6,482 bases of DNA from Pseudomonadales bacterium (GTDB lineage: Bacteria > Pseudomonadota > Gammaproteobacteria > Pseudomonadales > Azotimanducaceae). The translations under genes were made by a program, and so were the position numbers. The stretch is taken from positions 1-6,482 of the forward strand of contig JAKUTI010000154.1 in the NCBI GenBank assembly GCA_022448765.1. The letters are read 5' to 3'. This document shows, piece after piece, positions 1 to 5,532 of the stretch. The notes beneath the pieces were generated by a model. The model saw only the letters and a list, made by a program, of their open reading frames with translations, was not told the origin of the DNA and did no database searches. Each line of letters starts with the position of its first letter. Within the stretch, counting starts at the first letter, position 1.

Positions 1-1135
1 ATACGGATCCCATGAGGTCCTCAAAGTTTGCTCGAAAAAAACGATCGCGGTCGGACGCTGAGAGTTCAGTCGTTGCCTTATCGAACCTCCCTAACGGATT
101 GCGACCGCCCTCGACGTGTGGGTAGTCGGTGGAAAACATGCAGATCTTAGGCGACGTCTGGGAGACGATCCAACCGGCGGGTTCGGTTGGGTAGGGGGTG
201 ACACGAACTTGCCGCTCGACATATTCGCTTGGCTTTAACGAAAGGGTTTGCAGCCGTTCTTCGTGTCGGGCAAAGGCGTCGAACGCAGCATCGAGTTGCC
301 GTATGAAGCCTGGAAGCCAGACCGCGCCGAGTTCGATGACGCCAAATTTTAGTGCCGGGAATCGATCCAACACGCCATCGAGAATCAGCATCGACAGCGC
401 TTGGACCGGGCCTTGAGAGATCGCCATATAGGAGATTGAACGGAAGTTCTCTTCACCGCCGTGAAAATCTGCAACTGGTGGTAGGCCGTTGTTTGCGTGC
501 GCGGCCGGCAGCACGCGATCGGCAGCGCCGACATGGAATAAAATGGGTACACGGGCTTCTTCGGCGCGCGACCATAGGGCGTCAAGCGCGATGTGACTGG
601 TCGCGTGATTTTTTGGACATGCCCACGGGATCAGTAGAGCTTTCGCACCGACCGTTAACGCGGTTTCCGCTGCGCGAGCGGTTCGTTCCAGGTCGGCGAG
701 CGGCACATAGCCGACGGGAAAGAGCCTGTTGTCATGAGCACAAAAAGACACCTGGGCGCGGTTGGTTGCGTCGGCAACCTCGTACAGGAGTTCGACATCT
801 TGGCCGTGTTCAAGTTGTTCAAGCCAGACGTTGGGACTGGTGGGAAATACTAATTGGCTAGCGACGCCTAGATGGTCGACGGCCTCGGATCGGTCGTTTC
901 GATCGAAGGCGCCGAGCGCTTGGTAATTCTTTCGCGTCATGATCTCAGCTTCATTCTGCGAGCGGTATTCGGTGCTTCTATGAAGCTTGGGCAGGCTTCG
1001 TAGGTCCATGCCGGGGTTGAAGCGTTCACCAAACGCTTTTTTGACTAGGTCGGTACCGAATTCGCTGAACCAGTGGGGCAATTCCATCGCGTGAGAGTCG
1101 GCATCGTGAACAACCCGATCGGTGATATAAGGCAT
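1..1135 (-). CDS. Amidohydrolase family 2 (metal-dependent, TIM-barrel) hydrolase or decarboxylase, 3' end cut by window edge
   Basis: An open frame of 378 codons runs from an ATG at 1135 to the left edge without a stop, so the C-terminus is missing. The family is usually about 380-400 residues, so little is probably lost. The N-terminus has the DADSHAME signature (residues 11-18), where D13/H15 sit in place of the usual metal-binding HxH. H201 lies in a strand-end FHVGAAD, H225 follows in DFHGGEE, and the C-terminal part carries FSTDYPHVEGG (334-344), whose Asp337 is the expected metal-binding or catalytic acid. These are hallmarks of the Amidohydro_2 (ACMSD-like) family, cytosolic enzymes that hydrolyse or decarboxylate aromatic or cyclic acids. 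The start is supported by a strong AAAGGAGGA site 5 bases upstream. The gene is divergent from the MFS carrier, which suggests shared control. The exact substrate is unknown. Family confidence is high; hydrolase versus decarboxylase cannot be decided. Confidence 0.9.
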   Translation of the reverse strand, partial: MPYITDRVVHDADSHAMELPHWFSEFGTDLVKKAFGERFNPGMDLRSLPKLHRSTEYRSQNEAEIMTRKNYQALGAFDRNDRSEAVDHLGVASQLVFPTSPNVWLEQLEHGQDVELLYEVADATNRAQVSFCAHDNRLFPVGYVPLADLERTARAAETALTVGAKALLIPWACPKNHATSHIALDALWSRAEEARVPILFHVGAADRVLPAAHANNGLPPVADFHGGEENFRSISYMAISQGPVQALSMLILDGVLDRFPALKFGVIELGAVWLPGFIRQLDAAFDAFARHEERLQTLSLKPSEYVERQVRVTPYPTEPAGWIVSQTSPKICMFSTDYPHVEGGRNPLGRFDKATTELSASDRDRFFRANFEDLMGSV

Positions 1136-1140
1136 TGCTT

Positions 1141-1149
1141 TCCTCCTTT
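1141..1149 (-). promoter_or_regulatory. Strong Shine-Dalgarno site of the amidohydrolase gene
   Basis: Reading the minus strand, AAAGGAGGA lies 5 bases before the ATG at 1135. It is nearly a full match to the anti-Shine-Dalgarno sequence and fixes the start of the amidohydrolase, whose conserved DADSHxxE motif begins only ten residues later. Confidence 0.8.
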
Positions 1150-1246
1150 GAGACCACCCTACAGTGACCTCAGCGGGTTGCAAGTACAGAGACATCCCAC
1201 ACGTCGGCGCTTGGTAGTACGATGTGGCAACGAAGATGTCACGAAC

Positions 1247-1253
1247 GGGGAGG
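1247..1253 (+). promoter_or_regulatory. Shine-Dalgarno site that decides the MFS start
   Basis: GGGGAGG is placed 6 bases before the ATG at 1260. The alternative upstream in-frame start is a GTG at 1224 without a recognisable ribosome binding site, and it would add 12 residues rich in Arg and Thr with no family counterpart. This site therefore favours 1260 as the true start. Confidence 0.7.
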
Positions 1254-1259
1254 CGAGGT

Positions 1260-2879
1260 ATGAGCGACGAGTCAACGCCGACCGGGACCCCTGACGAGGG
1301 TCGATCGCAAGAGATTGGCGGCCCCTATGCGCATTACGTTCTCGTCGTGTTGGTCATCGTCTACGTCTTCAATTTTATTGATCGGCAGATCCTGTCGATA
1401 TTGGCCGAGAGCATTAAGGCGGATCTTGGTATCAGCGACGCTCAGATTGGGTTTTTGTATGGGACCGTGTTTGCCGTCTTTTATGCCGTTTTCGGAATTC
1501 CGTTGGCACGTTTTGCCGATGTCTGGGTGCGTCGTAGTCTTATTTCGGCAGGCCTTTTGTTCTGGAGTGCAATGACAGCGCTATCAGGGACTGCCCGGTC
1601 GTTTTCTGCGCTCGCGCTCTACCGTATTGGCGTTGGTATCGGCGAAGCGAGTGCCTCGCCTGCAGCGTATTCAATGCTTTCGGATTACTACCCACCGAAA
1701 TGGCGGGCGACCGTCATCGCCATATACTCGTCAGGGGTCTACATCGGTGCGGGCATCGGCCTCGTCCTAGGCGGTTGGATACTTGACGAGTGGACGGCAG
1801 CGTTCCCAGCTAACCCCCCGCTGGGTCTGAAGGGTTGGCATGTAGCGTTTATGGCTGTCGGTCTGCCTGGGATATTGGTCGCGGCATGGGTACGCACGTT
1901 GCGTGAACCCATCCGTGGTTTAAGTGAAGGTCTTGTAACGAAACCACATCCCGCGCCATACAAGGTACTTGGAACGGAGATGGCGGCTGTCATCCCCCCG
2001 TTCAACGTTGTCGAGATCGTGCGTAGTGGTGCGTCATTACGGTTCAATCTCATTGCTCTCGTGGTCATTGGCGTAGTTTCCGTTTTGTTAATCGGTCTGA
2101 CCGGTTCGGTGGCTCAGTGGGTGGCTACAGGGATAGGCGTGTACGTGACGGTTTCGTGGGCGCAGTCACTTAAGTCGCGTGATCCAGCGACCTTTGCGAT
2201 GATTTTCGGGTCGAAGGCCATGATCTACACCATGATTGCCTTTCCTACGATTGCGTTTGTCGGCTATGGGGTCAGTTTTTGGACTGCCCCATTCTTGATG
2301 CGCGCCCACGGAGCGACGGCGACTGAGGTCGGTATCTGGCTTGGTCTTGGTGCTGCTACCGGCGGTTTTCTAGGAGTCACCGTTGGGGGAGTCGCGGCAG
2401 ATTGGCTTAAGACCAAGTTTCCAAGCGGACGACTCGTGCTCGGGTACGTGGCAATTGTAGGCACGGTACCCGCAGTATTAGCGCTCATTTACACGGAGAG
2501 CCTGTACTTCGCCTTTTGGATTAACTTTGTCGCCATGCTCGTCGGTGCATGTTGGCCAGGCGTTCCGCCAAGTACTGCGAATGACTTGGTGATGCCGCGA
2601 ATGCGAGCCGTAGCAGGGGCGTATTACATCCTTGTGAATACGTTTATAGGGCTGGCCTTAGGCCCGTACGTAATCGGCCAAATTAGCGATGTCTTTATGG
2701 CGCACGGGGTGGCGTCCGCCGAGGCATTGCGTAATGCCATGGCCTGGTCAATGTTGATTTTTGTAGTCAGTATTTTCTGTCTGATCCAGGCGCAACGTCA
2801 TCTGCCAAAGGACGAGGCCGGTCGTCTTGATCGAGCTCGCGCGATGGGTGAATCACTAGACGGGTCAGCTTCGAGCTGA
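1260..2879 (+). CDS. Spinster-like major facilitator superfamily (MFS) transporter
   Basis: A 539-residue inner-membrane carrier. After a hydrophilic N-terminal tail (1-24) comes the family block NFIDRQILSILAESIK (38-53), then the loop 2-3 motif A GIPLARFADVWVRR (79-92), and RIGVGIGEA (122-130) in TM4 with the Arg and acidic Glu typical of spinster homologues. I count about 14 hydrophobic spans, rather than the usual 12. The extra pair lies near 262-281 and 285-300, in the central linker after REPIRG (215-220), and explains why the protein is about 100 residues longer than a minimal MFS carrier. Spinster relatives move lipids, sphingoid compounds, sugars or aromatic acids by proton coupling, but the substrate here is unknown. 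The gene is divergent from the amidohydrolase and converges on the dioxygenase with a 12-bp gap. No terminator is obvious between the convergent ends. Family assignment is firm; direction of transport is not known. Confidence 0.9.
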   Translation: MSDESTPTGTPDEGRSQEIGGPYAHYVLVVLVIVYVFNFIDRQILSILAESIKADLGISDAQIGFLYGTVFAVFYAVFGIPLARFADVWVRRSLISAGLLFWSAMTALSGTARSFSALALYRIGVGIGEASASPAAYSMLSDYYPPKWRATVIAIYSSGVYIGAGIGLVLGGWILDEWTAAFPANPPLGLKGWHVAFMAVGLPGILVAAWVRTLREPIRGLSEGLVTKPHPAPYKVLGTEMAAVIPPFNVVEIVRSGASLRFNLIALVVIGVVSVLLIGLTGSVAQWVATGIGVYVTVSWAQSLKSRDPATFAMIFGSKAMIYTMIAFPTIAFVGYGVSFWTAPFLMRAHGATATEVGIWLGLGAATGGFLGVTVGGVAADWLKTKFPSGRLVLGYVAIVGTVPAVLALIYTESLYFAFWINFVAMLVGACWPGVPPSTANDLVMPRMRAVAGAYYILVNTFIGLALGPYVIGQISDVFMAHGVASAEALRNAMAWSMLIFVVSIFCLIQAQRHLPKDEAGRLDRARAMGESLDGSASS

Positions 2880-2891
2880 GGTCATCCGGCA

Positions 2892-3842
2892 TTAATCAAG
2901 ATGTTGTGATTTGGCGAATGCTTTCGAATAGATAGGCTTTGCTTGCTGTAACGGTTCCGACCAGTCGTGCCACATGTCCGTTCGCGGCGCGCGCATTCTG
3001 GAGTGGTCAAGATCGTGGCGGGTAAAGTCATAGAGTACGGCTTGTCGGACCTTGTTGGAGTAGTTGTGTCCTGCCATATGGGCGGTTCGATGGTGCCACA
3101 GCACGACGTCACCTTCGTCGCCCCAGCAGTCCACGGCCACTGTGTCGTCGTTGATCTTTTTGATTTCCTCCAGGTACTCGGGCGTGTGCAGTATTCCCTT
3201 GTAGCTTGGTAAATGAGGGTAGTAGGGGATGCGGGGTTGGTCGTAACTCATTTGGAACGTTGGGTAAAGACGTTTGTGCGAACCGGGCCAAACCTTAAAT
3301 CCGCCGCCATCGCGTGGCACCGAGTCAATAAGACCGACCATCCCTAGGTTGAAAGGATGCCCGTCGGTGTGGCATCGATCAGATTCGCGTGCCCTGCCGC
3401 CGTAAGGAAGCGTGGCGTAGATACCGCGAGCGCCCTCGTTATCGGCCGGATCAACAGGCCCCCCCGGCCATGCGGCTCCGTGTGTCCCCATGGGCCTTCC
3501 TCCTACATGAGGCGGACGAAGCATGTTGTCGCCCAGTAACTGGGTGGCGATTGTTTGCAAGACTTTCGAGAACACTAGGTCAATGAGCAGTGGTTCCGTG
3601 CCCACCGATCGCAATTGCCACCGGTAGCCTTGGCGAAGATTGAGTTGGTCAGTGTCGACGTCATTCTCGTTGAAGGGGCCAGTATGTGTACGAGGATCAT
3701 GGCGTTTGATCGAACTCGTTGCAGGCAACGAATCCCATAGGCGGTCTCGGGCTTTTGCGCATAACTGCGAATCCATGATGCCGGGCACAATAAGGTAGCC
3801 GTTGTGCTTGAAGAACCCGAGCTGTTCCGTCGTTAGCAGCAT
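2892..3842 (-). CDS. Phytanoyl-CoA dioxygenase (PhyH) family Fe(II)/2-oxoglutarate-dependent oxygenase
   Basis: A 316-residue cytosolic enzyme. The N-terminus (LTTEQLGFFKHNGYLIVPGI, residues 3-22) matches the usual PhyH opening and supports the ATG at 3842. The iron-binding facial triad is visible as H158-T159-D160 in CHTDGH and a distal His, most likely H255 in HRTAHMAGHN. R266 in VRQAVLYDF is the expected 2-oxoglutarate carboxylate ligand. Because the HxD is intact rather than HxA/G, the protein should be a hydroxylase and not a SyrB2-type halogenase. A Gly/Pro-rich insertion (about 109-150) precedes the triad and may shape the substrate pocket. Family members hydroxylate acyl-CoAs, ectoine, amino acids or small metabolites; the substrate here is open. 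No good Shine-Dalgarno sequence precedes the ATG, and an apparent terminator ends 12 bp upstream, so its expression may be separate from the SDR operon or low. Confidence 0.9.
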   Translation of the reverse strand: MLLTTEQLGFFKHNGYLIVPGIMDSQLCAKARDRLWDSLPATSSIKRHDPRTHTGPFNENDVDTDQLNLRQGYRWQLRSVGTEPLLIDLVFSKVLQTIATQLLGDNMLRPPHVGGRPMGTHGAAWPGGPVDPADNEGARGIYATLPYGGRARESDRCHTDGHPFNLGMVGLIDSVPRDGGGFKVWPGSHKRLYPTFQMSYDQPRIPYYPHLPSYKGILHTPEYLEEIKKINDDTVAVDCWGDEGDVVLWHHRTAHMAGHNYSNKVRQAVLYDFTRHDLDHSRMRAPRTDMWHDWSEPLQQAKPIYSKAFAKSQHLD

Positions 3843-3854
3843 GGTGCAGAGGTC

Positions 3855-3884
3855 AAAAAACTAGAGCTTACGGAAAGCTCTTAG
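3855..3884 (-). terminator. Probable rho-independent terminator after the SDR gene
   Basis: On the minus strand the RNA would read CUAAGAGCUU, loop UCCGU, AAGCUCUAG, then six U. The core stem is 7 perfect base pairs (3863-3869 with 3875-3881). Alternatively, with one bulged A, a 9-bp stem extends directly to the U-tract. It lies 17 bases after the SDR stop codon, as expected for the end of the ligase-HAD-SDR operon. The stem is not very GC-rich, so termination may be partial. It sits just before the dioxygenase start at 3842. Confidence 0.7.
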
Positions 3885-3901
3885 CGAGTTGAGGCGCGTA
3901 T

Positions 3902-4756
3902 TCAAGGTTGTTCGTCCGCGTCGGCGATTGAATTGATTGCGTGTCGCAACGGACTGTCGCTGGCCGGCGTATCTCGGCGTCTCCCCGTCGTCAGCCCGCC
4001 GTCCACGACCAACGCGTGTCCAGTAATGAAGCTTGATTCGTCGCTCGCCAAGAATAATGCTGCGTTGGCAATGTCCTTCGGCTCACCAGCTCTCGGAATC
4101 GGCTGGATGTTGCTGAACACTGGACGAAGTGCCTCTTCGAGGGACTCGTTCGATCCGCTATTGGGACGACGGTCGCCGAGAAAAATGGGGGTCATGATCC
4201 CGCCAGGACAAATCGCGTTAACGCGAATCGAATCTTTCGCCAGTTCGACGGCGACCGATTGCGTGAGTCCAATAACGGCCGCTTTCAGGGCGCTATAGAC
4301 ATGTGGGCCCATGCTGCCACGCATGCCGGCGACGCTTGCCGTCGAAATAATACTGCCTGCTTTTTGCTCGCGCATGATGGGGGCCGCATGCTTCATTCCA
4401 AGAATCGGACCCGTCAATAAACCTGCGACGGTTCGTTCGTATGCAGCGCCCATGTCCGTTTCGTGTATCTCGCCGCCGACGCCCCCAAACCCGGCATTGT
4501 TAAAAAGACAGTCCAGTCGACCGTGGCGGGTTGAGGCGGTGTTAATCATGGCAATGACATCTTTTTCGCGACCAACGTCGGTCTCGATGAATGTCGCGTT
4601 AGCCCCGAGCGTCATGGCGAGTTCATCGCCTTTGTCAGCTTGTAGGTCCGCGATGATGACGAACGCTCCTTCCTCGACGAATCGTCTCGCTGTGGCAGCA
4701 CCCATCCCGCTTGCGCCGCCGGTGATGATCGCTACCTTTTCGCTCAGCCTTCCCAC
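3902..4756 (-). CDS. Classical short-chain dehydrogenase/reductase (SDR)
   Basis: A 284-residue NAD(P)-dependent oxidoreductase with a Rossmann fold. The cofactor motif TGGASGMG (12-19) is followed by D37 at the end of the second strand, which favours NAD(H) over NADP(H). NNAG is at 86-89, catalytic S141 lies in STASVAG, and YSALK gives Y154 and K158, with the usual 13-residue Ser-Tyr spacing. PGG (184-186) and the closing VDGG (251-254) are also present. The fourth catalytic residue, the helix-4 Asn normally seen in VNLTG, is replaced: the aligned stretch is GLLTG (112-116). About 30 hydrophilic residues follow VDGG, a longer tail than usual. The start is a GTG at 4756, backed by AGGAGAT 5 bases upstream. 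The gene follows the HAD gene by 30 bp in one operon. The expected reaction is alcohol/ketone interconversion on an unknown, possibly CoA-bound or cyclic, substrate. Confidence 0.92.
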   Translation of the reverse strand: MGRLSEKVAIITGGASGMGAATARRFVEEGAFVIIADLQADKGDELAMTLGANATFIETDVGREKDVIAMINTASTRHGRLDCLFNNAGFGGVGGEIHETDMGAAYERTVAGLLTGPILGMKHAAPIMREQKAGSIISTASVAGMRGSMGPHVYSALKAAVIGLTQSVAVELAKDSIRVNAICPGGIMTPIFLGDRRPNSGSNESLEEALRPVFSNIQPIPRAGEPKDIANAALFLASDESSFITGHALVVDGGLTTGRRRDTPASDSPLRHAINSIADADEQP

Positions 4757-4761
4757 GGGTT

Positions 4762-4768
4762 ATCTCCT
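4762..4768 (-). promoter_or_regulatory. Shine-Dalgarno site supporting a GTG start for the SDR
   Basis: AGGAGAT on the minus strand is spaced 5 bases from GTG at 4756. No ATG is nearby in frame, and the TGxxxGxG motif starts at residue 12 counted from this GTG, the normal distance for the family, so the non-ATG start is credible. Confidence 0.75.
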
Positions 4769-4786
4769 ATTTAGTTCAGCTTGATG

Positions 4787-5488
4787 TTATGTACAAAGTA
4801 GCTCCGCCAAGTGGCTGTAATTTTCGGCGATGATGTCGAAACTTGCGGTTTCCCCTCGGCTTCCCATCTCTTCGAGTTTTGGTCTTACATAGGCCGCTTT
4901 CAGTCCTGCGCGTTGGGCAGCCAACAGATCCGGCGGATGCACCGCAACCATCATCGTTTCTTCGGGTGCTGCGCCAAGCAATCGGGCCGCGGATTGATAA
5001 GCTTCCGGTTCCGGTTTGTAAATACCAAGGAATTCACACGAAAGGTACGCGTCCCAATCGATGCCGGCGTGTTTTGAGCTATCGACCACGATGGAGAGTG
5101 ACAGGACCGTAAGAATGGCAACGATGTAATGGTTGCGAAGTTCGCTGAGTGCGGCAGGAACGTCACCCCAAACGTCCATCCTATGCCATGCGCGGTTGAG
5201 TTCGTCCAGATCGTCGTTGGAGAGCGCTAGAGCAGGGTATTCCTCGGCCAACTCGCCGAGAACATCGCGAGGAATTCGATCTGCGTTCCGCCAGGAAAGA
5301 CTGCCCGCGCGTACTTCGGCTAGCGTTTCAAACATGCGACGACGCCAGTCGAATACGAACGCGCGATCATCGATCGTAACGTCTCTCGATTTCGCGAGTG
5401 CGGCAACAGCCGTTCGAGTTGCCGTTTGCCAGTCAAAGATGCTTCCGCCGACGTCGAACATCAGTGCTTTAACTTGGCCTTTTTTCAT
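4787..5488 (-). CDS. HAD-superfamily hydrolase, haloacid dehalogenase type II-like
   Basis: A 233-residue cytosolic protein of the length usual for L-2-haloacid dehalogenases. Motif I is MFDVGGSIFDW (10-20) with nucleophile D12; the usual GT that follows is GS here. R49 in DWRRRMFETL fits the substrate-carboxylate Arg. Motif II is ILTVLSLS (125-132) with T127, where relatives mostly have TN or SN. K158 in YKPEPEAY is motif III, and Y164 stands six residues later as in characterised dehalogenases. Motif IV is VAVHPPDLLAA (181-191) with D187; the dehalogenase Ser and Asn before this Asp are replaced by A182 and H184, as in the HxxDL branch of the family. Dehalogenase activity is therefore possible but not assured, and a phosphatase or other hydrolase role is an alternative. 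It lies between ligase and SDR (gaps 44 and 30 bp). Its ATG has AAGGGA 8 bases upstream. Confidence 0.85.
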   Translation of the reverse strand: MKKGQVKALMFDVGGSIFDWQTATRTAVAALAKSRDVTIDDRAFVFDWRRRMFETLAEVRAGSLSWRNADRIPRDVLGELAEEYPALALSNDDLDELNRAWHRMDVWGDVPAALSELRNHYIVAILTVLSLSIVVDSSKHAGIDWDAYLSCEFLGIYKPEPEAYQSAARLLGAAPEETMMVAVHPPDLLAAQRAGLKAAYVRPKLEEMGSRGETASFDIIAENYSHLAELLCT

Positions 5489-5518
5489 GTCAGTGGTCCC
5501 TTAGGACGTTTTAGCTCT

Positions 5519-5532
5519 TGCGACGGATCGCA
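5519..5532 (-). other. Small intercistronic hairpin directly after the ligase stop
   Basis: A perfect inverted repeat, TGCGA-4-TCGCA, abuts the TGA of the acyl-CoA ligase. In the minus-strand RNA the loop is UCCG, which fits the stable UNCG tetraloop pattern. No U-tract follows, so it is unlikely to terminate transcription. It could protect the upstream message or adjust the ratio of ligase to HAD protein. A 5-bp stem may also arise by chance. Confidence 0.4.

Larger units (their letters stand above)
1136..1259. promoter_or_regulatory. Divergent intergenic region, likely holding promoters for the amidohydrolase and MFS genes
   Basis: This 124-bp stretch separates two divergently read genes, so both promoters should lie here. 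The most promising element is TTGCAA at 1178-1183, which is its own reverse complement and could serve as a -35-like box on either strand. On the minus strand it is followed after 16 bases by TAGGGT (complement of 1156-1161), a weak -10 match (3 of 6). That would place the transcript start close to the Shine-Dalgarno site. On the plus strand I see no convincing -10. No long inverted repeat that would mark a clear operator was found. The role is inferred mainly from gene orientation; the specific boxes are weak. Confidence 0.4.

Noticed and set aside
352..861. Plus-strand open frame of 169 codons
   Set aside because: It lies opposite the amidohydrolase, is Arg-rich with no recognisable motif, and has no ribosome binding site. 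The minus-strand frame carries the conserved motifs.
1224..1259. Upstream GTG start for the MFS gene
   Set aside because: There is no Shine-Dalgarno sequence before it, and the added 12 residues do not resemble the family; the ATG at 1260 has GGGGAGG at good spacing.
2894..2911. Inverted repeat AATCA-8-TGATT near the convergent MFS and dioxygenase ends
   Set aside because: The stem is only 5 bp with an 8-base loop, it lies inside the dioxygenase coding region at its 3' end, and no T-tract follows on either strand, so it is not a convincing terminator.
2892..3842. Non-haem iron halogenase reading of the PhyH gene, prompted by the dehalogenase-like neighbour
   Set aside because: Halogenases of this fold replace the Asp of HxD by Ala or Gly to make room for halide; here D160 is present.
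4311..4784. Plus-strand open frame of 157 codons opposite the SDR
   Set aside because: Composition is typical of an antisense shadow (Ser/Pro/Ala-rich), while the minus strand encodes a complete SDR with all main motifs.
5519..5532. Intrinsic terminator between ligase and HAD genes
   Set aside because: The hairpin is followed by AGAGCTAAAACG rather than a T-run, and the HAD gene begins 30 bases later in the same direction, so an intercistronic stem is more likely.
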